Both the position numbers and the translations under genes were made by a program. Below, one piece after another: positions 47,420-55,128 of a stretch of 64,000 nt of DNA. The stretch covers positions 62,001 through 126,000 of the forward strand of contig NZ_JABBWV010000002.1 in NCBI RefSeq assembly GCF_012999535.1, given 5' to 3'. Under the pieces are notes generated by a model, which ran no database searches, was not told the origin of the DNA, and was given only the letters and a program-made list of their open reading frames with translations. This DNA is from Microbispora sp. H11081. Its GTDB lineage: Bacteria; Actinomycetota; Actinomycetes; Streptosporangiales; Streptosporangiaceae. The stretch's first letter is position 1. Each line of letters begins with the position of its first letter.

Positions 47420-48076
47420 TTGATCCGACTGATGCTCGCCGAGGACATGCACCTCATACGCAAGGCCCTGGTCGCTCTGCTGTCGAGCGAGGACGACCTC
47501 GAGGTGGTCGCGGAGGCGGACAAGGGCGAGGACATCGTGCGGCTCGGCTGCCTGCGGCATCCCGACGTCGCGGTGCTCGACATCGGGATGCCCGGTGTCG
47601 ACGGGCTCACCGCGGCGGCGGAGCTGCACCGCCGATTACCCTCCTGCAAGACCGTCGTCCTCACGGGCCTCGGCACGCCCACCGCGCTGCGCAAGGCGCT
47701 GGACGCCAACGTCCGCGGCTTCGTCGTGAAGGACGCCTCACCGGGTCACCTCGTGGACTGCATCCGCCGCGTGGCGAAGGGAGAGCGGGTCGTCGACCCC
47801 GAGCTCGCGGTGGCCGCGCTCGACGCCGAGGCCAACCCGCTGACCGCACGCGAGCTCGACGTCCTGGAGACCGCCGCGGGCGGCGCGACCGTCGGCGAGA
47901 TCGCCGAGCGCCTGTCGCTGTCGCGCGGCACGGTCCGCAACTACCTGTCCCGCATCCTCACCAAGGTCGGCGCCCGCTCACGCGTCGAGGCGATCCAGAT
48001 CGCCTCCGAGTGCGGCTGGCTCTGGCCCGCGGCCGGGCGCGACATCGGCATCCTGCGCTACCGCTCCCGCCGGTAG
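47420..48076 (+). CDS. ramR: RamR/AmfR-like LuxR-family response regulator
   Basis: 218-aa regulator. Receiver domain with LAEDMH, D54 in VLDIGMPGV and FVVKDASPG; LuxR HTH at about 139-200 (LTARELDVLETAAGG, LSLSRGTVRNYLSR). TTG 47420 follows AGGGGG at 47408-47413; a hairpin (CGCGAGC/GCTCGCG, 47382-47399) and two CACGAAAC direct repeats (47341, 47375) precede it. It converges on the lanthipeptide transporter gene and overlaps it by 99 bases. Position beside RamCSAB-like genes suggests it activates them, as RamR does in Streptomyces; the name rests mainly on this context. Confidence 0.82.
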   Translation: MIRLMLAEDMHLIRKALVALLSSEDDLEVVAEADKGEDIVRLGCLRHPDVAVLDIGMPGVDGLTAAAELHRRLPSCKTVVLTGLGTPTALRKALDANVRGFVVKDASPGHLVDCIRRVAKGERVVDPELAVAALDAEANPLTARELDVLETAAGGATVGEIAERLSLSRGTVRNYLSRILTKVGARSRVEAIQIASECGWLWPAAGRDIGILRYRSRR

Positions 48077-49801
48077 CGGCCCCGGGCCCGCCCAGTGGCC
48101 GACCAGGTCCGCGTACAGCGGCGAGGCGGCCACCATCTCCTCGTGCGTGCCGAGCAGCACGCGGGTGCCGTCCATGACGAGCACGCGCCGGGCCCGCAGG
48201 GCAGAGGAGATCCGGTGCGCCACGACGATCACCGTGCCCCCGCGCGCGGCGAACGCCTCCTCCGCCCGCGCCTCCGCCGCCGGGTCGAGGTGGCAGGTCG
48301 ACTCGTCGAGCACGACCAGCCGGGCGGGGGACAGGTAGGTCCTGGCCAGCGCGACCAGCTGCCGCTCGCCCGCCGACAGCTCGGCCGGGTCGAGCGGGCC
48401 GCCCGCCGTCCGCCGCGCCAGCTCCGTCAGCCCGAACGTCGCCACCGCCTCGTCCACCCGCTCGGCCGGCGTCCGCGGTGCGAGATAGGTCAGGTTCTCC
48501 GCCAGGGTGCCGGAGAAGACGTACGCCTCCTGGGGGATCAGCGCCCTGGCGGCCGGATGGACCCGCGCGGCGGGGACGCCGCCGACGAGCACCTCGCCCT
48601 GGTCCGGGCTCAGCAGTCCGGCGACCAGGGCGGCGAGCGTGGACTTGCCGATCCCGCTCGGGCCGACGACGGCCAGGTGGTCGCCCTCCGGCACGTCCAG
48701 GTCCAGGCCGTCGATCACCGGCTCGGCGGCCTTCCCGCCGGGAGCGCCGTAGGCGAAGCGCACCCCGCGCAGTTCCAGGCGGACCCCGGGGGGCCGCTGG
48801 TCGCCGTGCGGCACGGGCGGGCCGGGAGCGTGCAGGATGCGCTCCAGCGTGACGGCCAGGCGGACGCCGCTGACGCCGAGGCCCTGCACGAGGCCCCCGA
48901 GCGCGGGGGAGAGCGACTGCATCACATAGGTCAGCGAGCCGAGGATCACTCCGCCGGTGACGCCCTGGCGCACCAGCCAGGGCCCGGCCGCGAGCAGGAG
49001 CACGACCGGCAGCCACGCGCCCGCCGCCAGCGACAGCGTCCGCGACGCCGTCACCCTGGCCAGCGCCCGCGCGGCCCTCGCCTGCCGGGAGACCTCCCGC
49101 CCGACGCTCGCGAGGACGCGCTCCTCGCCGCCGCACGCGGTCACGTCGCGCAGCCCGCCCGCCATCGCCGCCACCGCCCCGGCCGTACGCTCGTCGGCGA
49201 TGATGAACTCGCGCTGACGCCGCGCGAGGGCGGGCAGCGAGACGAGGAACAGGCCGAGACCCAGAGCCGTCGGCGCCAGCACGAGCGGGACGACCAGCGG
49301 GGTCAGCGTCGTGAGCCCCACGACCACGCCGGCCAGCGTGAACACGAAGGTCCTGACCACCGTGATGATCGCGCCGAAGGCGTCCCTCGCCAGTTCCACC
49401 TGGTGGTTCATCCGGGCGACGGCGGCGCTGTCGCCGCCCCGCCCCGCACGCAGCGCCCCGGCCACCACGCGCTCCAGCAGATCGTCGCGGAAGGGCTCGA
49501 CGATCCCGGCGACGAGCAGCAGCACCTGCCGGGCGGCGACCGCGGCGACCCCCCACGCGGCGGCGAGCACGCCCAGCCACATCAGGCCGGAGCCGGGCCT
49601 GCCCGCGGCGAAGCCGTCGTCCACGGCCCGTGCGATCGCGTACCCGCCGGACAGCGCGGGCAGCGCCTCCGCCAGCGACCACAGGGCCAGCCACAGCAGC
49701 CGGGACGGCTCGCGCAGCAGCGCCCGGGTGACCACGCGCCGCACCTCTGCCCGCCGCGCGCCGGCCTCCCCCGGCCCCCCGGCGGGGCCGCGCCGCCTCA
49801 C
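47978..49801 (-). CDS. ramB: Lanthipeptide ABC exporter subunit (RamB-like)
   Basis: 607-aa half-transporter: six membrane helices (about residues 30-310) and an ATPase domain with Walker A GPSGIGKSTL, Q-loop LIPQEAYVFSG, signature LSAGERQLVAL, Walker B LVVLDESTCHLD and switch VVAHRIS. The catalytic Glu is present, unlike in its partner. No C39 peptidase domain, so it does not cut the leader. GTG 49801 overlaps the partner's stop by GTGA. The last about 30 residues run into the RamR-like gene on the other strand and look like an extension beyond the usual end (VGHWAGPG). Confidence 0.88.
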   Translation of the reverse strand: MRRRGPAGGPGEAGARRAEVRRVVTRALLREPSRLLWLALWSLAEALPALSGGYAIARAVDDGFAAGRPGSGLMWLGVLAAAWGVAAVAARQVLLLVAGIVEPFRDDLLERVVAGALRAGRGGDSAAVARMNHQVELARDAFGAIITVVRTFVFTLAGVVVGLTTLTPLVVPLVLAPTALGLGLFLVSLPALARRQREFIIADERTAGAVAAMAGGLRDVTACGGEERVLASVGREVSRQARAARALARVTASRTLSLAAGAWLPVVLLLAAGPWLVRQGVTGGVILGSLTYVMQSLSPALGGLVQGLGVSGVRLAVTLERILHAPGPPVPHGDQRPPGVRLELRGVRFAYGAPGGKAAEPVIDGLDLDVPEGDHLAVVGPSGIGKSTLAALVAGLLSPDQGEVLVGGVPAARVHPAARALIPQEAYVFSGTLAENLTYLAPRTPAERVDEAVATFGLTELARRTAGGPLDPAELSAGERQLVALARTYLSPARLVVLDESTCHLDPAAEARAEEAFAARGGTVIVVAHRISSALRARRVLVMDGTRVLLGTHEEMVAASPLYADLVGHWAGPGPLPAGAVAQDADVAPGRGPEPAALGGDLDRLDA

Positions 49802-51615
49802 GCGTCCTCCCCGGCACGGAAGACCGCCCGGTAGGAGGGGTCCTCCCACAGGCGGTCGTGCGTGCCGGTCGCGCGGACCCGCCCATCCTCCAGCCACACG
49901 ACCTGGTCGGCCCGCGCCGCCGTCGTCACCCTGTGGGCCACCACCAGCCGGGTCCGGCCGGACAGGCTCCCGGTGAGCGCGCGCGCCACCTGCCGCTCGG
50001 TCGCCGTGTCCAGGCTCGACATGGCGTCGTCCAGGATCAGCAGCCGGCCGGCCTGGGCGAACGCGCGGGCCAGGCCGACGCGCTGGATCTCGCCCCCCGA
50101 CATGGGCGCCTCGCCGACCGGAGTGGCGTAGCCGCGCGGCAGCCGCCGGATGAAGCCGTCGGCCCGGGCGGCGCGGGCGGCCGATCGCACGACGCCGGAG
50201 TCTCCGCTCGGCCCGGTGTCTCCGCTCGGCCCGGTGTGTCCAGTTGGCCCGGTGTCTCCAGTGGGCGTGGTGTCTCCGCCTCGCTCGCCTGGGGCGTCCC
50301 CTGGGCCCAGCCCGAAGGCGACGGCCTCGCCCAGCGTCTCGCCGAACAGCGCGGGCCGCTCGAACGCGTACCCCACCGCACGGCGCAGCGGCTCGCGGCC
50401 GATCTCGCGCAGGGGCACCCCGTCGAGCAGGACGGCGCCGCGTTCCGGATCGACGAGGCGGCCCGCGACGGCGGCCAGCGACGACTTGCCAGAGCCGGAA
50501 CGCCCCACGACCGCCGTGCACGTGCCGCCTGGCACGACCAGGTCGACGCCGCTCAGCAGCCGCGCGCCGCCGGCCCGCACGGTGACGTCGCGCAGTTCCA
50601 GGGTGCCGGGGCCCGGCGGCAGCGCGCGGCCACCGTACAGGGGGGCAGGAACGGCGAACAGCTGCTCAAGCCGTACGGCGGCGGACCGGGCGCGGGCGAT
50701 GCGCGCCGCGTATCCGAGCGCCGACCCGAGGCCCGCGCCGAGCACGACGTACCGCGCGGCGGCCAGCAACTCCCCGACGGTCAGGCCGCCCGTCGACAGG
50801 CGCAGCCCGCCGACCGCGAGCACCGCGATCTCCAGGAGCGGGATCACGACGGCGGCCTGCACGCCGGCCCGCGCCTGCAGCCGCCACAGCGCGAGGCCGC
50901 TGGCCCGCAGGCGGGGGAGCGGGGCGAGCACGCGCGCGGCCTCCCGCTCCTCGGTCCCGGCGGCGGTGATGGTGCGGGCCCCGGCGAGCGCGCCGACGAG
51001 CATGCCCGCGATCTCCCCCTGGGCCTGCTGGTATCCGCCGGAGGCCGCCGTGGTCTTCCGCATGAACGCGCGCAGCACCGCCACGATCACGAGCAGGCCG
51101 GCCACCAGGGTGCCCGCGAGCCACGGGTCGATCAGCGCGAGGGCGACGACGCTGCCGGCCGCCGGAACGATCAGCGTGGCGGCAGTGACCACCGCCTCGG
51201 GGGTCCGCCCGGCCTCCTCCACGTTCACCCCCGCCCGGGTGACGAGCTCGCCCGGTGTGAGATGCCGGGTCATGCCCGCGCCGACGGACAGGGTGTGCGC
51301 CACGACCCGGGAGCGCAGCCACTGCGCGGCCCGCGCGCCGCTCACCCCGGCCGCGAGCACCCCCAGGGCGTCGCACGCGACCACCAGCGCGACCAGCAGC
51401 GCGGCGGTCGCGACCGGGCCGGTGAGCCAGGCGCCGGCCGCCGATCCGTCGCCGGGCCTGATCCCCACCACGGCGTCGACCGCGCGGCCGAGCGCCGCCG
51501 GGAGCAGCAGGTCGGCCGCGGCGCCCAGCAGCGCCGTCGCCGTCAGCACCGCGAGCCAGGGGCCGCCGCGCCGTACGGCCCGCGCGATCAGCAGGTCCGC
51601 CGGACGAGAACTCAC
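49798..51615 (-). CDS. ramA: Lanthipeptide ABC exporter subunit (RamA-like) with degenerate ATP site
   Basis: 605-aa half-transporter. Six membrane helices, then an ATPase domain with Walker A GRSGSGKSSL and signature MSGGEIQRVGL, but the Q-loop Gln is Glu (AFERPALFG) and the catalytic Glu after Walker B is Asp (LLILDDAMSSLD), so one ATP site of the heterodimer is probably weak. Between Q-loop and signature lies an insert of collagen-like G-x-y triplets encoded by an 18-bp minisatellite. GTG 51615 has GGAGG five bases upstream; ATG 51627 has no site. No peptidase domain. Confidence 0.86.
   Translation of the reverse strand: MSSRPADLLIARAVRRGGPWLAVLTATALLGAAADLLLPAALGRAVDAVVGIRPGDGSAAGAWLTGPVATAALLVALVVACDALGVLAAGVSGARAAQWLRSRVVAHTLSVGAGMTRHLTPGELVTRAGVNVEEAGRTPEAVVTAATLIVPAAGSVVALALIDPWLAGTLVAGLLVIVAVLRAFMRKTTAASGGYQQAQGEIAGMLVGALAGARTITAAGTEEREAARVLAPLPRLRASGLALWRLQARAGVQAAVVIPLLEIAVLAVGGLRLSTGGLTVGELLAAARYVVLGAGLGSALGYAARIARARSAAVRLEQLFAVPAPLYGGRALPPGPGTLELRDVTVRAGGARLLSGVDLVVPGGTCTAVVGRSGSGKSSLAAVAGRLVDPERGAVLLDGVPLREIGREPLRRAVGYAFERPALFGETLGEAVAFGLGPGDAPGERGGDTTPTGDTGPTGHTGPSGDTGPSGDSGVVRSAARAARADGFIRRLPRGYATPVGEAPMSGGEIQRVGLARAFAQAGRLLILDDAMSSLDTATERQVARALTGSLSGRTRLVVAHRVTTAARADQVVWLEDGRVRATGTHDRLWEDPSYRAVFRAGEDA
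50200..50280 (-). repeat. 18-bp minisatellite inside the RamA-like ATPase domain
   Basis: Plus-strand unit GTCTCCGCTCGGCCCGGT at 50200-50217 and 50218-50235 (identical), degenerate copies at 50236-50253 and 50254-50271 and a partial copy after. In the gene each unit encodes T-G-P-S-G-D or a variant (T-G-P-T-G-H), keeping the frame. Confidence 0.9.
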
Positions 51616-51663
51616 GTGGTCCTCCATGAGTGCGAGGGCGGGAGGGGGCCGGAAACGCGGAAG

Positions 51664-51690
51664 CCTGGGCGGCCGCGACGACCGCCCAGG
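51664..51690 (-). terminator. Hairpin between precursor genes and exporter genes
   Basis: CCTGGGCGG (51664-51672) and CCGCCCAGG (51682-51690) pair perfectly over 9 bp with a 9-nt loop, 19 bases after the second precursor stop and about 48 before the exporter start. There is no T tract. Probable attenuator or 3'-end stabiliser that keeps precursor message above transporter message. Confidence 0.7.
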
Positions 51691-51708
51691 ACTCCGTTAC
51701 GCGAGCTG

Positions 51709-51840
51709 TCAGCCGCAGATGAGGCTGAGGCTGCTGTTCTCGTGCGGGGTGCAGCCCAGCAGGCTCAGGTTGCTGCCGCCGCCGCCACCGCCGCTGTGGC
51801 CGCCGGGGACTTCGAGCGTCTGCAGGTCGAGAAGCGCCAT
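51709..51840 (-). CDS. ramS: SapB-like lanthipeptide precursor 2
   Basis: 43-aa prepeptide. Leader starts MALLDLQTLE, the L-x-D-L-Q helix recognised by class III synthetases; a Gly-rich stretch (VPGGHSGGGGGG) leads to the core SNLSLLGC, then TPHEN, then SSLSLICG. The two S-x2-S-x3-C and S-x2-S-x2-C arrays match the ring pattern of SapB. AAGGAGA lies upstream of ATG 51840. It differs from precursor 1 mainly in the Gly linker, at residue 2 and in Ile for Val near the end. Confidence 0.95.
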   Translation of the reverse strand: MALLDLQTLEVPGGHSGGGGGGSNLSLLGCTPHENSSLSLICG

Positions 51841-51906
51841 GAGAATCTCCTTGTATGAGTGCCGTCAGCCGGATCGCGGCCGAAGATCGTGATCACCGAA
51901 GGGTCG

Positions 51907-52035
51907 TCAGCCGCAGACGAGGCTGAGGCTGCTGTTCTCGTGCGGGGTGCACCCGAGCAGGCTCAGGTTGCTGCCGCCGCCGCCACCGCCGGAGCCCGTG
52001 GGGGCCTCCAGGGTCTGCAGGTCGAGGAGAGTCAT
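51907..52035 (-). CDS. ramS: SapB-like lanthipeptide precursor 1
   Basis: 42-aa prepeptide, MTLLDLQTLE leader, linker APTGSGGGGGG, core SNLSLLGC-TPHEN-SSLSLVCG. Ser/Ser/Cys triplets would become labionin or lanthionine rings with a HEN turn between them. An ideal GGAAGGAGG ribosome site overlaps the end of the synthetase gene and lies about eight bases before ATG 52035. Processing site cannot be read from sequence; the Gly run is a likely cleavage zone. Expected role: surfactant-like morphogenetic peptide at the hyphal surface. Confidence 0.95.
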   Translation of the reverse strand: MTLLDLQTLEAPTGSGGGGGGSNLSLLGCTPHENSSLSLVCG

Positions 52036-52042
52036 CGTGCGT

Positions 52043-54658
52043 TCACCTCCTTCCGGTGCTGGTCGGGACGGATGACCCGGCGGCGGTGCGCAGGGGCCCC
52101 TGCGCCCTGAGACCGTCCGGGGGCTCGAGGAACGGGAGGCCGACCGGCGCGTCGTGCAGCGCGGCGCCGAGCGCGAGCAGCACTCCGGCACTCCCTGTGG
52201 CGAGGTCCATGGACAGGCGGAGCAACTGGGCTCCGGGGAAGGCCAGCCCGCCCTGGTAAGGAAGCTCGTGCCAGGCCAGCCGGGCGATCTGCGCCGCGGC
52301 GGCCCCGGGATCGGGGCGGGAGCCCGACGACAGGCAGGCGATCATGCCGGCCCGCCCCGCGAACAGCCCCGGCTGGACGTAGTAGTCCAGGGTGGTCACC
52401 GGCCTGATCGCGGCCAGCGACTCGGCGAAGGTCTCGTCGTGCCGGTGCGCGAGGAAGCGGTCGAGCACCAGGCCGATCCCGGCCGACCCCTCGTCGAGGT
52501 AGGGGTTGGTCCGCCACCCCTGCTGCACCTGGAGCTGGCCGTCCTCGCGGCCGACGCACCGGCGCAGGTCCTGCCGCAGGGCGGTGGCCGCGAGGTCGAG
52601 CAGCCCGGGGTCGCCGGTCCGCTCGTAGGCGTGCAGGAACATCAGGGCGGGTCCTGAGGAGCCGTACATCAGCCCCGCGTGGGGATGCCTGCCGCCGCTG
52701 ATCTCGGGCACGTCGTCCGGGCCGCCGAGCCGGTCGGCCACCTCGGCCATGACGCGGGCGGCCCGCTCGCGGAACTCCGGCTCGCCGGTCGCGTCGTGCA
52801 GGTGCGTCAGGGCGAGGGCCACGCCGGACAGGCCGCGGTAGAGGCTCAGGTCGAGCCCTTCTCCGTGCCCCCGCGCGCACCGTTCCGCCACGGCGAGCGC
52901 GTCGTCGCGGCGGCCGAGCGCCTCCAGCGCGTACGCCACGCCGTGCAGGCCGTTGTAGAACCCGATGCCGATCCCGGGCCTGGCGGCCTGCCTGACGAGC
53001 CACTCCTCGTGCTCGGGGAAGCGCCCTGCCCCGGTCGCCGCCAGCGCCCACAGCACACCGGCCGCGCCGTTGGCGAGGCTCACGCCGCCGCCCGGCTCGA
53101 ACTGGAGGATGTCGCCGGGGAACAGCCGGTCCTCGCGGTCCGGCGTCGCCGAGGCGAGGATCGCCCTCGCCAGCGCGTCCCGTACGGCGGGCCAGTCCTG
53201 CCTCGCGCGGTCCTGCCGGGGGAGCGCGCTCGCCTGCGGCGCGGGCGGGTCCTGCCCGAGAATGGTGCGCACGGCTCCCTCGATCAGCGCGGGGGGCACC
53301 GGGAACGTCTCGGTGACCAGCCGCCCGAGCTGCGCGGCCTTGGGCCGGTGAAGCTGCAGCAGCATGGTGGTCATCGGGGCGAACACCCCGAGGTGCAGGC
53401 AGGCCAGCGCGTACTCGTCGGCCTCGACGCCGGCCAGCCCGGCCGGCGGCACGAAGCCGGGGTTGGCGAGCGTGGGGCGCCTGCGCTCCTCGACCGGCGA
53501 GGAGACCTCGAAGTCGATCAGCACCACGCGCTCGCCCTCGACGAGGATGTTGAAGGGGTGCAGGTCGCCGAACACGACGCCGCGTTCGTGCAGCGCGGAG
53601 ACCGCCGCCCGCACCTTGGCGAGCATCCCGACGGCCCACTCGGTGTATTCCGCGTCCGCCCGCGGCGTGCGGTCGGCCCGGGTGAGGGGGTGCTTCTGGG
53701 CGATGAGCTGGCTGAGCGAGGCGCCGTCGACGTACTCCTGCACCAGGAAGTGGTGCTCGCCCACGGTGAAGTAGTCGCGCAGGGCCGGCACCACGTCGAG
53801 GCCGGTCAGGCGTTCCAGGATCGCGGCCTCGTGCCGCAGGCGGGTGACGGCGTCGCGTCCCTCGACGTCGAGCCCGGCGTGCGGGCGGGCCTCCTTCAGC
53901 ACCACCTGCTCGCCGGTGCGCCTGTCGCGCCCGAGGTACACCCCGCCGCCGTTGGAGAAGTGCAGGACGCTCTCCACGTCGTACGGCACGCCTTCGAGCG
54001 TCACCGCGTCGCGGGCGGCCAGGTGCGGTTCGAGGAAGGCCGGCAGGGTGACCCAGGAGGGCAGGGAGAACGCGGGCCCGCGCACGTCGGGGACGAGGCG
54101 GCCGTCGGCGTCCTCGATCGCGAGCACCCGCTCGCCGTTGTCGTCGAGGCAGTGGCGCTCGGCGAACCCGCCGTAGCGGACGAACAGGGGCCCTTCGCCG
54201 TAGCGCAGGTCGCTCAGGATGTACGGGCCCTCGACGCCGTCGAGGATCTCGGCGAGCTCCTTGAGCGTCAGCTCCAGCTGGGCCTCGTCGACCGGATAGA
54301 CGGTGACCAGCTTGCCGCTCGACCCGCGGAAGGCGTATTTGGAGTTCTGCATCGTCATCACGCGCCGGCCGCGCAGGAACTTGAAGGCCAGCCCGCGGGG
54401 CACGCAGTAGTCCCACGCCGCCGCGATCACCTGTTCCGCCTCGGGCACGGACGAGGAGATGTGGATCTTCCAGCCCTGCGTGGGCAGAGCCGCGCCGGCC
54501 GGCGCGTAGTGCAGCCAGGTCTCGCTCTCGGCGTGCCACCAGCCCTCGGGCGTGGGCCGGGCGGCGATGGAGAAGTCGGGGTGCTCGGCGCGCTTGCCGT
54601 CGAGCGTGTCGTAGAACAAGGGATCTGCGAGGCAGTAAATCTCGTACTTACTAATCAC
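52043..54658 (-). CDS. ramC: Class III lanthionine synthetase (RamC/LanKC-like)
   Basis: 871-aa synthetase that phosphorylates Ser, eliminates to dehydroalanine and forms rings. N-terminal lyase-type region (YEIYCLADPLFYD start, FKFLRG), kinase domain with glycine loop NGGGVYLG (about 236-243), K255 in VVLKEARP, catalytic GDLHPFN (D365, N370) and DFE (D382), and a LanC-like C-terminal domain. The Cys/Cys/His zinc ligands are absent (GSSGPALMF, GLFAGRAGM), which marks class III rather than IV. GTG 54658 follows GAGGGGA by six bases; the longer frame is not needed. Precursor 1 starts seven bases after the stop. Confidence 0.95.
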   Translation of the reverse strand: MISKYEIYCLADPLFYDTLDGKRAEHPDFSIAARPTPEGWWHAESETWLHYAPAGAALPTQGWKIHISSSVPEAEQVIAAAWDYCVPRGLAFKFLRGRRVMTMQNSKYAFRGSSGKLVTVYPVDEAQLELTLKELAEILDGVEGPYILSDLRYGEGPLFVRYGGFAERHCLDDNGERVLAIEDADGRLVPDVRGPAFSLPSWVTLPAFLEPHLAARDAVTLEGVPYDVESVLHFSNGGGVYLGRDRRTGEQVVLKEARPHAGLDVEGRDAVTRLRHEAAILERLTGLDVVPALRDYFTVGEHHFLVQEYVDGASLSQLIAQKHPLTRADRTPRADAEYTEWAVGMLAKVRAAVSALHERGVVFGDLHPFNILVEGERVVLIDFEVSSPVEERRRPTLANPGFVPPAGLAGVEADEYALACLHLGVFAPMTTMLLQLHRPKAAQLGRLVTETFPVPPALIEGAVRTILGQDPPAPQASALPRQDRARQDWPAVRDALARAILASATPDREDRLFPGDILQFEPGGGVSLANGAAGVLWALAATGAGRFPEHEEWLVRQAARPGIGIGFYNGLHGVAYALEALGRRDDALAVAERCARGHGEGLDLSLYRGLSGVALALTHLHDATGEPEFRERAARVMAEVADRLGGPDDVPEISGGRHPHAGLMYGSSGPALMFLHAYERTGDPGLLDLAATALRQDLRRCVGREDGQLQVQQGWRTNPYLDEGSAGIGLVLDRFLAHRHDETFAESLAAIRPVTTLDYYVQPGLFAGRAGMIACLSSGSRPDPGAAAAQIARLAWHELPYQGGLAFPGAQLLRLSMDLATGSAGVLLALGAALHDAPVGLPFLEPPDGLRAQGPLRTAAGSSVPTSTGRR

Positions 54659-54736
54659 CAGATGTCCCCTCAGTCCGGTCACATCAAAGAATTCCGGAAA
54701 TGGGGAGAACGGCCAAGTTACGCCCGTCAACGAGGT

Positions 54737-54755
54737 CATGTGAATTCTGCACATG
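54737..54755. promoter_or_regulatory. Inverted repeat upstream of the lanthipeptide operon
   Basis: CATGTG-N7-CACATG lies 79-97 bases upstream of the synthetase start. Its left arm is part of GTCATGTG (54735-54742), which recurs twice in the minisatellite at 54903-54985. Candidate activator site; which protein binds is unknown. Confidence 0.5.
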
Positions 54756-54902
54756 GCGAACGGTGACGCGGTCATGGGCGGGCGGGCGCGTCGTTCACAG
54801 TGGCAATGGGGGCGCTGTGCGGGACTATTCGGTCAAATGGCTGGTCAAGTGCGTGGTCTCCGAGGCGCGCCAGGGAGAGGCCGCGAGGCGGTGATCGGGC
54901 GC

Positions 54903-54985
54903 GTGCGCCGGGTGTCATGTGCGCCGGGTGTCATGTGCGCCGGGATGGACGTGCGTGCCGGGATGGACGTGCGTGCCGGGCGGAC
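54903..54985. repeat. Five-unit minisatellite upstream of the synthetase
   Basis: Units: GTGCGCCGGGTGTCAT at 54903-54918 and 54919-54934, GTGCGCCGGGATGGAC at 54935-54950, GTGCGTGCCGGGATGGAC at 54951-54968 and GTGCGTGCCGGGCGGAC at 54969-54985. No credible gene lies in the 54659-55128 gap, so the array is in the control region of the operon or the kinase 3' flank. Confidence 0.9.
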
Positions 54986-55128
54986 GCCGGGAAACCGGGC
55001 AGTGGCGTCCGGCGGCGCGCACGGGGAGAGCCGCCGACGAGGCGTTCAGTAACCGGGGAAGGGCCGGCCGGGAGGCCGTGCGTCGTGCCGCGGGAGCCGG
55101 CCAGGCGGGCGGACGGGCCCGGCAGCGG

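Noticed and set aside
54753-55128. Plus-strand open frames through the minisatellite
   Set aside because: Repetitive Gly/Arg/Asp translations without a ribosome site or domain; treated as control DNA.
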